Numbered from the stretch's first letter, positions 48,911 through 58,122 are shown. The stretch: DNA of 64,000 bases from Comamonas testosteroni (GCF_030505195.1 NZ_CP129672.1:1488001-1552000); one strand, 5' to 3'. The notes: generated by a model from the sequence alone, not told the origin. Made by a program: numbers and translations.

Positions 48911-50179
48911 ATGAAGACAATCGCCGTCATCGGCGGTGGCATCACGGGCGTGACCACCGCCTACGCCCTCGCACGCCGCGGATTTTCCGTCACCCTGTTC
49001 GAGAAGCAGCGCTATGCCGCCATGGAAACCTCGTTCGCCAATGGCGGCCAGCTCTCGGCCTCCAACGCCGAGGTCTGGACCCACTGGTCCACCATCGTCA
49101 AGGGCCTCAAATGGATGCTCAAGAGCGATGCTCCGCTACTGCTCAACCCCAAGCCCAGCTGGCACAAGATTTCCTGGTTCTGCCAGTTTCTCGCTGCTAT
49201 CCCCCATTACGAGAAAAACACCGTGGAGACCGCCAGACTGGCGATTGCGGCACGCGAACACCTGTTTGGCTGGGCGGCCAGCGAAGGCATTGACTTCGAT
49301 CTGAAGCAAAAAGGCATCTTGCATATCTACCGCGACCGAGCAGGCTTTGAACATGCGGGCAAGGTGTCCCAGTTGCTGGCCAAAGGCGGGCTGGAGCGCC
49401 GCGCCGTAACACCGCAGGAGATGCGCTCCATCGAGCCGACCCTGTCCGGAACCTTCTATGGCGGCTACTTCACCGAGAGCGACTCCACCGGCGACATCCA
49501 CAAGTTCACCAGCGGCCTTGCCGCCGCCTGCGAGCGACTGGGCGTGCAATGCCGCTACGGTCAGGAGATCGTGGCGGTGGACAGCAATGGCAAGCAGGCC
49601 AGCGTGACCGTGCGCCAGGGTCTGGAAACCGAAACCTCGACCTTCGACGCCATGGTGGTCTGCGCGGGCACGGCCAGCCGCGCGCTGGCCGCTCAGCTCG
49701 GCGACAGCGTCAACATCTACCCGGTCAAGGGCTATTCCATCACGGTCAATCTGAGGGATGAAGCCAGCCGAGCCGCTGCCCCCTTGGTGAGCCTGCTGGA
49801 CGACGAGACCAAGCTGGTCACCAGCCGCCTGGGTGACGATCGCTTCCGCGTGGCCGGCACGGCCGAATTCAACGGCTACAACAAGGACATCCGCGCCGAC
49901 CGCATCCGACCGCTCATCGAATGGGTGCAGCAATGCTTCCCGGGCGTCAGCACACGCAGCGTCGTGCCCTGGGCCGGTCTGCGTCCCATGATGCCGGACA
50001 TGCTGCCGCGCGTGGGCTCTGGCAACAAGCCCTGCGTGTTCTACAACACCGGCCACGGCCATCTGGGCTGGACCTTGTCGGCCGTCACCGCCGACATGAT
50101 CGGCGATGTCGTGCTGCAGTCCATGGGCAGCGCCAGCAGGCAGCCCCGGTCGGCCACGCTGACCACCGCCAGCGCCTGA
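48911..50179 (+). CDS. FAD-dependent D-amino-acid/glycine dehydrogenase, DadA-like
   Basis: A 422-residue membrane-associated flavoenzyme of the DadA/DAO family that oxidatively deaminates amino acids and passes electrons to the respiratory chain. The FAD-binding start IAVIGGGITGVTTAYAL, the SFANGGQLSASNAEVWTHW segment and the C-terminal WAGLRPMMPDMLP...GHGHLGWTLS block fit DadA (432 in E. coli). The tandem glycine riboswitch in its leader suggests that glycine, or an amino acid tied to glycine excess, is a physiological substrate. No alanine racemase gene is adjacent. Confidence 0.9.
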   Translation: MKTIAVIGGGITGVTTAYALARRGFSVTLFEKQRYAAMETSFANGGQLSASNAEVWTHWSTIVKGLKWMLKSDAPLLLNPKPSWHKISWFCQFLAAIPHYEKNTVETARLAIAAREHLFGWAASEGIDFDLKQKGILHIYRDRAGFEHAGKVSQLLAKGGLERRAVTPQEMRSIEPTLSGTFYGGYFTESDSTGDIHKFTSGLAAACERLGVQCRYGQEIVAVDSNGKQASVTVRQGLETETSTFDAMVVCAGTASRALAAQLGDSVNIYPVKGYSITVNLRDEASRAAAPLVSLLDDETKLVTSRLGDDRFRVAGTAEFNGYNKDIRADRIRPLIEWVQQCFPGVSTRSVVPWAGLRPMMPDMLPRVGSGNKPCVFYNTGHGHLGWTLSAVTADMIGDVVLQSMGSASRQPRSATLTTASA

Positions 50180-50239
50180 TAGCGGCTTCAAGGAACTGCA
50201 GCAACAAGCCAGGCACGGCATCGCGCATCCTCGCTGCAC

Positions 50240-50348
50240 AAAGCTATTGTTTCAGGAGCTTATTGCGCTCTTCCACGTTTCATTTCGATGACTTTTCACC
50301 TTGAAAATGAACGATGAAAAGCGCAAGCAGCTCTTGAAATCATAGCTG
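50240..50348. repeat. Large nested palindrome of the AGCTAT/GCGCTT family
   Basis: AGCTAT, TTTCA, AGCT and TTGCGCT on the left are mirrored by AGCGCAA, AGCT, TGAAA and ATAGCT on the right. The block order matches the palindrome at 377-456. It lies between two convergent genes and just overlaps the stop of the transporter gene. Confidence 0.7.
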
Positions 50349-51272
50349 CAGACAGATCAGCACCAGGCCCAGCATCATCAGCGCCATGCCCAGCTTTTCC
50401 GTCAGCGACAGCTTCTCGCTGAACACCTTGCGAGAGACGATATAGCTGAACACCACCTCCACCATGCCCAGGGTACGCACGGCGGCCGCCCCCTGCATGG
50501 CATAGGCGGTGAACCAGGCCAGCGAGGCGGCAGCGCCCATGCTGCCGGCCAGCAGCGAGATGCGCCAGGCCTTGAAGATGGGGCGCAAGCCCTGTTCATG
50601 GGTTCTGGCGATCCAGGCGCTCATGACGACGGACTGCATGGTCTGCGCAATCAGCACGCCCCAGGCCCCCGACAACCAGGGCGAGCTCACGCCCAATGTT
50701 GCGATCTCGACCGCGCCGCCGCGAAAGCCCACCGTGGCCAGCGCAAAACAGGCGCCGCAGATCAACCCGTAGACCGAGGATTTACTGGTCCAGGCCGAGA
50801 GCGTGAACAGCTGCCCGCGCGGCGGCAGCGACAGCATCAGCACGCCCACCGTGGCAAGCACCATGGCAAGCAGCGCCAGCCGCGTCGGCAGCTCGTGCAG
50901 GAACATGGCGGCAAACAGGGCCACCTGCAGCACCTCGGTCTTGGACAGCGTGACCGCCACGGCAAAGTTGCGCTCCTTCATGGCCATGAGCAAGGCGACC
51001 GTGGCTGCGACCTGAAAGAGCGCACCAAGCGCAATCCAGCCCAGATACGCGACGCTGAACTTCGGCAGCACCTGGGACGGATCGCCCAGACCATACAGCG
51101 CCAGCAGATAGACGGCGGCAAACGGCAGGCCATAGAGAAAGCGCACCAGCGTGGCTGGCAGAGTGCCGACCTGCGTCGTCAGCGAGCGCTGGGCCGTGTT
51201 GCGCACCGTCTGCGCCGCCGCCGCAAACAGCACCACTCCCACCCACAGATATTCCATTCCTATGCCCGGCAT
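50340..51272 (-). CDS. EamA/DMT-family transporter
   Basis: A 310-residue inner-membrane protein with about 10 TM segments in two EamA-like halves (e.g. YLGWIALGALFQVAATVALLMAM and the C-terminal MVEVVFSYIVSRKVFSEKLSL). DMT members export or import small metabolites; the substrate is unknown. ATG 51272 is used; ATG 51257 (MEYLW) is possible. The gene is divergent from nhaA, and the 350-base gap holds the nhaA leader. Confidence 0.85.
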   Translation of the reverse strand: MPGIGMEYLWVGVVLFAAAAQTVRNTAQRSLTTQVGTLPATLVRFLYGLPFAAVYLLALYGLGDPSQVLPKFSVAYLGWIALGALFQVAATVALLMAMKERNFAVAVTLSKTEVLQVALFAAMFLHELPTRLALLAMVLATVGVLMLSLPPRGQLFTLSAWTSKSSVYGLICGACFALATVGFRGGAVEIATLGVSSPWLSGAWGVLIAQTMQSVVMSAWIARTHEQGLRPIFKAWRISLLAGSMGAAASLAWFTAYAMQGAAAVRTLGMVEVVFSYIVSRKVFSEKLSLTEKLGMALMMLGLVLICLQL

Positions 51273-51455
51273 GAGACACTTTCTTTTTTGTGAACGCGCC
51301 AGCATAGCGCCGGCTGCCGGGCGGTGCTGACGCGATTCGTGCAGTCCGCCCGCTCAAGCCAAGGCGACGTGAAGCACGAACGGATTCCGTGCTGATGGCG
51401 ACGTCCTTTTCCCGGCAAATAAACCCCATATCCAGACCATTGCTGCGTCTTTAGC

Positions 51456-51461
51456 TACAAT
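51456..51461 (+). promoter_or_regulatory. Candidate -10 box of the nhaA transcript
   Basis: TACAAT at 51456-51461 would start RNA near 51468, exactly where the structured leader begins. No good -35 box is visible. Confidence 0.35.
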
Positions 51462-51467
51462 TTTAGC

Positions 51468-51623
51468 CGGGTGCCCGCCGCACGAGGTGGCGATGGCAGG
51501 TGAATGTTCATGCGCAGGTCGGGCCGCCAGCGCACCAGTCGTCCAGGAATGCGGACGGCACCAGCAGGCATTGCCTCAGGTGCAGAACGCCTTCAGCGCA
51601 CGACTTCAGACACCTACCAACTC
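51468..51623 (+). promoter_or_regulatory. Structured nhaA leader, candidate nhaA-I-type (Li+) riboswitch
   Basis: A GC-rich leader upstream of nhaA. GGTGC (51470-51474) can pair with GCACC (51532-51536) to close a multi-helix domain that contains CGCC/GGCG and TGAA/TTCA hairpins and the single-stranded-looking GGTCGGGCCGCCAGC. A second GGCACC (51557-51562) and later helices offer competing partners, as a switch would need. nhaA-I RNAs, shown to sense Li+, occur upstream of nhaA in proteobacteria; assignment here rests on position and fold, not on a model search. Confidence 0.5.
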
Positions 51624-53012
51624 ATGGACCCACAAACACTTGTGCAGGCCCCTGCGCCTTTTGCATCCCAAAATTCGCCCCGCGTCCCCGCGCTGCAATC
51701 CGCGACCGAGCGCGTGCAGGCACAAATCTCGCACCTGCTGCATATCGAGTCCTTCGCCGGCATGGTGCTCATGCTGGCCGCTGCGGCAGCCCTGATCTGG
51801 GCCAACTCCGCTGCAGCTCCAAGCTACTTTGCACTGTGGCATGCGCCCGTCGCGCTGACGCTGGGCCCATGGAGCTTCAGCACCGATCTGCATTTCATCG
51901 TCAACGACGTTCTGATGACGGTGTTCTTTCTGGTCGTGGGCATGGAGATCCGGCGCGAGCTGCACAACGGCGCGCTGGCCAGCCTGCGCCAGGCCAGCCT
52001 GCCGCTGATCGCAGCCATCGGCGGCGTGGCCGTGCCCGCACTCATCTACGTGGCCCTCGCGGGCAACGACAGGACACTGCTCAACGGCTGGGCAATTCCG
52101 ACGGCGACCGACATCGCGTTTGCCGTGGGCGTGCTGGCCTTGCTGGGCCGCAATATCCCGGGTGCACTGCGCATCTTCCTGCTGGCACTGGCCATCATCG
52201 ACGACATAGTGGCCGTGCTCATCATCGCGTTCTTCTACTCGGGCGGCCTGCAGGCCATGGGCTTTGTAGTTGCCGCAGCTGGCGTGCTGCTGGTGCTGCT
52301 GTTCAACCGCATGGGCATTGCCGCCGCGCCCCTGTATGTGCTGCCCGGAGCCATTCTCTGGTTCGGCCTGCTCAAGACCGGCGCTCACCCCACTCTGGCT
52401 GGTGTGGTGCTGGGTCTGATGACGCCTGTGTTTGTACGTCCCACTCCCATGCCTCCGCTGATCACGGCACAGACGGCGATGCGCAAGGCTGGCGAGCAGA
52501 TGCTCAGCGGCCAGCCCGATCCGCAGCACCTGCTGCAGGAGCTGCGCACCGCCCAGCTCGCACAGCGCGACCTGTTGCCGCCCGCTCTGCGCCTGCCCAT
52601 GATTCTTCATCCCTGGGTGGCGTTTTGCATCATGCCCATCTTTGCGCTGGCCAATGCCGGCGTGCAATTCTCGGACATAGACCTGAGCGCGAGCGCACCG
52701 CAGACCACGGCCATGGCCGTGCTGGTGGCCCTGGTGCTGGGCAAGCCCCTGGGCGTCTTCATCTGCACCTGGCTAGCCGTCAAGAGCGGGCTGTGCAGCC
52801 TGCCCGAGGGCCTGAACTGGCGCGGTGTGCTGCTGGTGGGTCTGCTGGCCGGCATAGGCTTTACCATGTCCATCTTTGTCGGCGGCCTGGCCTTTGCCGA
52901 TGCGAAGCTGCTGGGCGCGGCCAAGCTGGGCATTCTGGCAGGCTCGGCCGTCGCCGCCTTGCTGGGGCTGGGCTATGGCTTTGCCATGCGCAAGCGCCTG
53001 CAGCACGCATAA
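51624..53012 (+). CDS. nhaA: Na+/H+ antiporter NhaA
   Basis: A 462-residue inner-membrane antiporter that exports Na+ or Li+ in exchange for protons. The cation-binding Asp pair is in ALAIIDDIVAVLIIAFF, and the unwound-helix motif PTATDIAFAVGVL and the VFFLVVGMEIRRE segment are present. It is longer than E. coli NhaA (388) because of a ~45-residue hydrophilic N-terminus and a cytoplasmic loop near 290-330. ATG 51624 follows the structured leader; the frame opens further upstream only within that leader. Confidence 0.95.
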   Translation: MDPQTLVQAPAPFASQNSPRVPALQSATERVQAQISHLLHIESFAGMVLMLAAAAALIWANSAAAPSYFALWHAPVALTLGPWSFSTDLHFIVNDVLMTVFFLVVGMEIRRELHNGALASLRQASLPLIAAIGGVAVPALIYVALAGNDRTLLNGWAIPTATDIAFAVGVLALLGRNIPGALRIFLLALAIIDDIVAVLIIAFFYSGGLQAMGFVVAAAGVLLVLLFNRMGIAAAPLYVLPGAILWFGLLKTGAHPTLAGVVLGLMTPVFVRPTPMPPLITAQTAMRKAGEQMLSGQPDPQHLLQELRTAQLAQRDLLPPALRLPMILHPWVAFCIMPIFALANAGVQFSDIDLSASAPQTTAMAVLVALVLGKPLGVFICTWLAVKSGLCSLPEGLNWRGVLLVGLLAGIGFTMSIFVGGLAFADAKLLGAAKLGILAGSAVAALLGLGYGFAMRKRLQHA

Positions 53013-53120
53013 GCACTTCTCGATCGTGGTGCCCAATCGGGCTAGAAACAGTCAAAGGCGTTCCTGTTTGGTGACTAGAATGCCTCCTCGCTCTGCCCCG
53101 CAATCCGCACATCTGCCTGC

Positions 53121-53300
53121 TCCATTGACGGCAATGACCGGTGCTCCAGAGATTCTCGATCCATGCTCAGGCGTCAATCGGCCAGGACCCGGTGTTCGGA
53201 GGTCTCGCTGTGCAGCGTCCCTGCACGCTCACGCACAGTGAACCGCTTCACCGTGCTCCTGCACCGGCTCTCAGGCAAAGGCCTCAGGGCCGCCTAAAGC
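53121..53300 (+). other. Structured non-coding region upstream of the Sel1 genes
   Basis: No gene fits in the 350 bases between nhaA and the Sel1 pair. CCGGTG (53190-53195) pairs with CACCGG (53262-53267) around two hairpins, TGCAG/CTGCA (about 53211-53225) and GTGAA/TTCAC (about 53238-53251). CTCTCAGGCAAAGG follows, resembling the 3' core of glycine riboswitches. The glycine-riboswitch CCGAAGG core is missing, so I do not call that class. Confidence 0.4.
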
Positions 53301-53362
53301 GATGACGAGCTTTGCAGCTGCAGGCCGAAAACGGCACCTCCATCCCAAGAACATCAGGAAAA

Positions 53363-54229
53363 ATGCAGAAAAACATGGTTCACCTTTACTCCGCTGCCGC
53401 ACTGCTGCTAGCCAGCACCTTGGCCATGGCCCAACCTGCGGATCTGTTGCGCAAAGCACAGGCGGGGGATGCCCAGGCACAGCTTGACCTGGGCCAGATG
53501 TACGCAGATGGCCGTGAGGTGTTGCAAAGCGACGAGAAAGCCGCGCAATGGTTTGGCCTGGCAGCCGCACAAGGCAACGCCTTGAGCCAGAGCAATCTCG
53601 GCCTGATGTATGACCGTGGCCGTGGTGTGGCGCAGAACGATCAGGAGGCCGTCAAGTGGTATCGCCTCTCGGCAGCGCAGGGCGAGGCCAACGGCCAGTT
53701 CAATCTTGGCGTCATGTACGAAGACGGCCGCGGGGTGGAACAAAGCGATCAGGAAGCCGTCAAGTGGTATCGGCTTGCAGCCGCGCAGAACCTTCTCGAT
53801 GCCCAGTACAACCTGGGGCTGATGTATGTCAGCGGCCGCGGGGTGGAGCAAAGCGATCAGGAGGCCGCCAAATGGTTTGGCATCACGGCCGCCAAGGGCC
53901 ACGACTCGGGCCAGGCCAACCTCGCCGTGATGTATGCCACCGGTCGCGGCGTGCCGCTCGACGAGAAGGAGGCAGCCCGACTGCTGGGCCTGGCTGCGGA
54001 ACAAGGCAATGCGACGGCCCAGGTCAACCTCGGCGCGATGTTTGAGGAAGGCCGCGGCGTCAAGCGCAGCCTGTCTCAGGCCTATTTCTGGTACTCCCTG
54101 GCAGCTGCCCAGGGCCTGGAGGACACGGTGTCGCTGCGCGATGCTGCGGCCCAGAAGCTCAAGCCTGCGGAGCGCGCCGCCCTGGACAAGAAAATCGGCG
54201 CCTGGAAACCCAAGACGACAAATCGCTGA
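53363..54229 (+). CDS. Sel1-like (TPR) repeat protein, exported
   Basis: A 288-residue protein with a signal peptide cut after AMA near residue 24 and about six 36-residue Sel1-like repeats (pattern A-x-W-F-x-x-A-A-x-Q-G-x-A-x-x-Q-x-x-L-G-x-M-Y-x-x-G-R-G-V). Such proteins are periplasmic scaffolds for protein contacts, for instance in exopolysaccharide or secretion systems; the partner is unknown. ATG 53363 follows AGGAAAA. It is 43 bases upstream of a close paralogue, so the pair is an operon that arose by tandem duplication. Confidence 0.88.
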   Translation: MQKNMVHLYSAAALLLASTLAMAQPADLLRKAQAGDAQAQLDLGQMYADGREVLQSDEKAAQWFGLAAAQGNALSQSNLGLMYDRGRGVAQNDQEAVKWYRLSAAQGEANGQFNLGVMYEDGRGVEQSDQEAVKWYRLAAAQNLLDAQYNLGLMYVSGRGVEQSDQEAAKWFGITAAKGHDSGQANLAVMYATGRGVPLDEKEAARLLGLAAEQGNATAQVNLGAMFEEGRGVKRSLSQAYFWYSLAAAQGLEDTVSLRDAAAQKLKPAERAALDKKIGAWKPKTTNR

Positions 54230-54272
54230 ATTTGCGCATTCGAAACAGCACCCCCTTATCGACAGGCAATCC

Positions 54273-55031
54273 ATGAAAAAGCAATTCAGCCATCTCCTTT
54301 GCGCAGCCGCCCTGCTGCTGTCCGGCCCTCTTGCCATCGCGCAATCGGCAGACCTGCTGCAAAAAGCCCAGGCGGGCGATGCCCAGGCGCAGTTCAAGCT
54401 CGCGGCCGTCTATCTCACGGGCCGCGGCGGACCCAAGAATGATGACGAAGCCGCCAAGTGGTTCATGCTGGCCGCAAAGCAGGGCCACGCCGAAAGCCAG
54501 GCCAATATGGGCCTGATGTACGGCCGCGGACGCGGCGTGCCGCAAAGCGATGAAGAGGCCGTCAAGTGGTATCGCCTGGCGGCAGAACAAGGCGATGCCG
54601 ATGGCCTGTTCAACCTCGCGGTGATGTATGACGACGGACGGGGCGTGGCTGAGAACCCGGAAGAAGCCGTCAGGCTGTACCGCCTTGCCGTGGCACAAAA
54701 CCATGTATCGAGCCAGAGCAATCTCGGCTATATGTACGACCATGGCCGTGGCGTGGCGCAAGACAGCAAGGAAGCCTTCAAGTGGTACATGATTGCGGCA
54801 GAGCAAGGAGATGCCAATAGCCAGTTCAACGTGGGCTCCATGTATGCCTTGGGCCGCGGTGTCAGCCAAAGCTGGCCCCAGGCTTATTTCTGGGCGCTGT
54901 TGGCCGCCAGGGATGGCGAGAAGGATTCGGCCAAGCAGCAGGAAATCATTGCCAAGAAATTGAAGCCTGCGCAACGGGCCAAGATCCAGCAGCAGGTGCA
55001 GGAGTGGAAGCCCAAGGCCGGCAACTCCTGA
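54273..55031 (+). CDS. Sel1-like (TPR) repeat protein, exported, paralogue of the upstream gene
   Basis: A 252-residue protein with a signal peptide (MKKQFSHLLCAAALLLSGPLAIA, cleaved near 23) and five to six Sel1-like repeats. Opening and closing segments (QSADLLQKAQAGDAQAQ; WPQAYFWALLAA) match the upstream protein closely, but one repeat fewer is present. A much longer in-frame reading from 53934 lies inside the upstream gene and is not used. A hairpin follows before the convergent lldD. Confidence 0.87.
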   Translation: MKKQFSHLLCAAALLLSGPLAIAQSADLLQKAQAGDAQAQFKLAAVYLTGRGGPKNDDEAAKWFMLAAKQGHAESQANMGLMYGRGRGVPQSDEEAVKWYRLAAEQGDADGLFNLAVMYDDGRGVAENPEEAVRLYRLAVAQNHVSSQSNLGYMYDHGRGVAQDSKEAFKWYMIAAEQGDANSQFNVGSMYALGRGVSQSWPQAYFWALLAARDGEKDSAKQQEIIAKKLKPAQRAKIQQQVQEWKPKAGNS

Positions 55032-55049
55032 CCTGCGGCCAGAGGTCGC

Positions 55050-55075
55050 GGCGGCTTGCAGCGCAGCAAGCCGCC
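55050..55075. terminator. Hairpin between the Sel1 genes and lldD (convergent)
   Basis: GGCGGCTTGC (55050-55059) pairs perfectly with GCAAGCCGCC (55066-55075), loop AGCGCA. No T-run, so termination may rely on Rho or be weak. Confidence 0.5.
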
Positions 55076-55086
55076 GACAACACGGA

Positions 55087-56265
55087 TCAGATCACTGCAA
55101 ACGGCTTGGGATAGGTGCCTGGCAACAGAATCTCTTTGCCGACATGGTTGATATTAGTGTGCCCGCAGAAGGCCATGGTGGTATCGAGCTCCTTGTGGAT
55201 GATCTGCAGCGCCTTGCTCACGCCGGCCTGGCCATAGGCCCCCAGACCATAGAGGAAGCTGCGACCTATCATCGTGCCTTGCGCACCCAGTGCGCGGGCC
55301 TTGAGCACGTCCTGACCGCTGCGAATGCCGCCATCCATCCAGACTTCGATGTCCTTGCCCGCAGCCTCTGCAATCGACGGCAAGGCGGCAATCGAAGAAG
55401 GCGCACCGTCAAGCTGACGGCCGCCATGATTGCTGACCACCAGCGCGTCAGCACCGCTTTGTGCCGCCAGACGCGCATCTTCGGCATCCATCACGCCCTT
55501 GAGAATGATCTTGCCGCCCCAGAGCTTCTTGATCCATTCCACATCGCTCCAGTTCAGTGACGGATCGAACTGATCTGCCGTCCAGGACGACAGCGAGGAG
55601 ACATCGCCCACACCATCCACATGGCCGACGATATTGCCGAAGCTGCGGCGCTTGGTACCCAGCATTCCCAGGCACCAGTGCGGTTTGGTCGCCAGATTGA
55701 TGAGGTTTGCCAGCGTGGGCTTGGGCGGGGTGGACAGGCCGTTCTTGATGTCCTTGTGGCGCTGCCCAAGGATCTGCAGATCCAGCGTCACCACCAGCGC
55801 CGAGCAGTTGGCCGCCTTGGCACGATGGATCAGGCGCTCCATGAAGGCCTTGTCGCGCATCACATACAGCTGGAACCAGAACGGATGGCGATCGGTGTGC
55901 TCGGCGATGTCCTCCAGCGAACAGATGCTCATGGTGGACAGCGTGAACGGCACGCCAAAAGCCTTGGCGGCCTTGGCTCCAAGAATCTCGCCATCGGCAT
56001 GCTGCATGCCCGTCAGGCCCGTGGGCGCAATCGCCACCGGCATCGCGACCTCCTCGCCGATCATGGTGGTGCGCGTGCTGCGCCCTTCCATGTTCACGGC
56101 CACACGCTGACGCAGCTTGATGGTCTGGAACTCGTCTTCGTTGGCCCGATACGTGCCCTGGGTGTAAGAGCCCGAATCGGCGTAGTCATAGAACATGCGC
56201 GGCACACGACGCTTGGCCACCACACGCAGGTCTTCGATACAGGTGATTTTGGAAAGATCGCTCAC
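55087..56265 (-). CDS. FMN-dependent alpha-hydroxy-acid (L-lactate) dehydrogenase, copy 1
   Basis: A 392-residue FMN enzyme oxidising L-lactate or a related 2-hydroxy acid to the keto acid, feeding electrons to quinones. It has the YDYADSGSYTQGTYRANE start of the LldD group, the Tyr and Arg substrate sites, and the active-site His in [11 protein letters not shown]. The sequence differs clearly from copy 2 at 60952-62088 (for example GILGQRHKDIKNG-type insert). It is divergent from the permease gene at 56464, with a 198-base gap where I saw no LldR-type operator. Confidence 0.9.
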   Translation of the reverse strand: MSDLSKITCIEDLRVVAKRRVPRMFYDYADSGSYTQGTYRANEDEFQTIKLRQRVAVNMEGRSTRTTMIGEEVAMPVAIAPTGLTGMQHADGEILGAKAAKAFGVPFTLSTMSICSLEDIAEHTDRHPFWFQLYVMRDKAFMERLIHRAKAANCSALVVTLDLQILGQRHKDIKNGLSTPPKPTLANLINLATKPHWCLGMLGTKRRSFGNIVGHVDGVGDVSSLSSWTADQFDPSLNWSDVEWIKKLWGGKIILKGVMDAEDARLAAQSGADALVVSNHGGRQLDGAPSSIAALPSIAEAAGKDIEVWMDGGIRSGQDVLKARALGAQGTMIGRSFLYGLGAYGQAGVSKALQIIHKELDTTMAFCGHTNINHVGKEILLPGTYPKPFAVI

Positions 56266-56463
56266 GACTTCTAGCCTTGTAATTGGAATTGAACCCGATG
56301 GTAGCCCTCAACGTCGTGATCGGCGGTGCACTATGGTTTGAAGTGATTTATGCCGGTTTTGAAATTTTCTTCAGCGAGAAAAAATCAAGGGCTATTGCTA
56401 GGTATGCGAGCCTATTTGCACAGCCACCATCGTCGTCACCACAACAAACAGGAGACAACAGAG

Positions 56464-58122
56464 ATGGTTTGGCAACAGGTCTACGACCCTCTATCGAACA
56501 TGTGGCTATCCACATTGCTTGCGGCCATTCCGGTCGTGGTGATGCTGGTGGGCCTGGGCTTTTTGCACATGAAGGCCCACCTGGCCGCAGGTGCAGGCCT
56601 GATTGCAGCGCTGCTGATTGCAGTCTTTGTCTACAACATGCCCGGCGAAATGGCGGGGCGTGCCGCCTTGTTCGGCGGCTTCACCGGCCTGCTGCCCATT
56701 GGCTGGATTGTGCTGAACATCATCTTCCTGCATCAGCTGACCGAGCAGAACGGCAGCTTCAAGGTGCTGCAGGATTCGCTTTCCGGCATCACCGAAGACC
56801 GCCGCATCCAGTTGCTGCTGATTGCCTTTTCTTTCGGTGCCTTTTTCGAAGGCGCTGCCGGCTTCGGCACGCCCGTGGCCGTGACGGCCGCCATTCTGAT
56901 CGGCCTGGGCTTTTCGCCGCTGGCGGCATCCGGCCTGTCGCTGATCGCCAACACCGCTCCCGTGGCCTTTGGCGCACTGGGCACGCCCGTCATCACGCTG
57001 GCCAAGGTCCATGGCTACGATCTGATGGAAGTGACCGCCATGATCGGCCGTCAGCTACCCTTCTTCTCGGTGCTGGTGCCGTTCTGGCTGATCTGGGCTT
57101 TTGCCGGTCGCAAGGGCATGATGGAGATCTGGCCCGCGATTCTGGTCACCGGCCTGTCGTTTGCCATTCCCCAGTACCTGGTCTCCAACTTCATCGGCCC
57201 GGAGCTGGTGGACATCATCGCGGCCATTGTTTCCATGACCAGCCTGATCCTGTTCCTGCGCGTCTGGCAGCCCAAGAAGATCTGGACCTCGGCCTCGCTG
57301 CGCGGCAAGGATGTCAGCGCCTCCGAAGTCAAGCCGCCCCAGCCCGTAGCCAAGCACAGCAGGAGCGCGCTGATCGCCGCCTGGACACCCTGGATCATTC
57401 TCTCGGTGTTTGTGTTCATCTGGGGTCTGCCGCCGGTCAAGGCCTGGCTCAACAGCCTGTTTGCCCCCGCTTTCCCCATGACGGGCCTGCACAATCTGAT
57501 CGAGAAAATGCCGCCCGTGGTGCCTCAGCCGACCAAGGAAGGCGCGGTCTACACGCTGAACCTGCTGTCGGCCACCGGAACCGGCATTCTGCTGTCTGCC
57601 ATCGTCAGCGCCTTCGTCATGAAGTACAACCCGGTGACCATAGTGCGCACCTTCTTCAAGACCACCTGGCTGGTGCGCTACTCGCTGCTGACCATCGTGC
57701 TGATGCTGGCCCTGGGCACACTGACACGCTACTCGGGCACTGACACCACCCTGGGCCTGGCCTTTGCCAACACCGGTGTGTTCTACCCCTTCTTCGGCAC
57801 GCTGATGGGCTGGCTGGGCGTGGCGCTCACGGGCTCGGACACGGCGTCCAACGTGCTGTTCGGCGGCATGCAGAAAGTCGCTGCCGATCAGTTGGGCCTG
57901 TCCCCCAACCTCATGGGTGCCGCCAACAGCTCGGGCGGCGTGATGGGCAAGATGATCGATGCGCAATCCATTGTCGTGGCTTCGACCGCCACACGCTGGT
58001 TCAACCGCGAGGGCGACATCCTGCGCTATGTGTTCTTCCACTCCATCGCCCTGGCCTGCCTGATGGGCCTGTTCGTCACCATGCAGGCCTATGTCTGGCC
58101 CTTCCATCTGATGGTGAATTGA
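56464..58122 (+). CDS. L-lactate permease, LctP family, copy 1
   Basis: A 552-residue inner-membrane symporter with about 12-14 TM segments that imports L-lactate or glycolate with protons. The diagnostic SFGAFFEGAAGFGTPVAVTAA stretch, the [18 protein letters not shown] block and the TGSDTASNVLFGGMQ region are present. ATG 56464 has an AGGAGA site. It is divergent from lactate dehydrogenase copy 1. A GC-rich repeat and a terminator follow. Confidence 0.92.
   Translation: MVWQQVYDPLSNMWLSTLLAAIPVVVMLVGLGFLHMKAHLAAGAGLIAALLIAVFVYNMPGEMAGRAALFGGFTGLLPIGWIVLNIIFLHQLTEQNGSFKVLQDSLSGITEDRRIQLLLIAFSFGAFFEGAAGFGTPVAVTAAILIGLGFSPLAASGLSLIANTAPVAFGALGTPVITLAKVHGYDLMEVTAMIGRQLPFFSVLVPFWLIWAFAGRKGMMEIWPAILVTGLSFAIPQYLVSNFIGPELVDIIAAIVSMTSLILFLRVWQPKKIWTSASLRGKDVSASEVKPPQPVAKHSRSALIAAWTPWIILSVFVFIWGLPPVKAWLNSLFAPAFPMTGLHNLIEKMPPVVPQPTKEGAVYTLNLLSATGTGILLSAIVSAFVMKYNPVTIVRTFFKTTWLVRYSLLTIVLMLALGTLTRYSGTDTTLGLAFANTGVFYPFFGTLMGWLGVALTGSDTASNVLFGGMQKVAADQLGLSPNLMGAANSSGGVMGKMIDAQSIVVASTATRWFNREGDILRYVFFHSIALACLMGLFVTMQAYVWPFHLMVN

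Noticed and set aside
53121..53290. A second glycine riboswitch before the Sel1 genes
   Set aside because: Only CTCTCAGGCAAA matches; the CCGAAGG core and a proper closing stem are missing, so it is reported only as an unassigned structured region.
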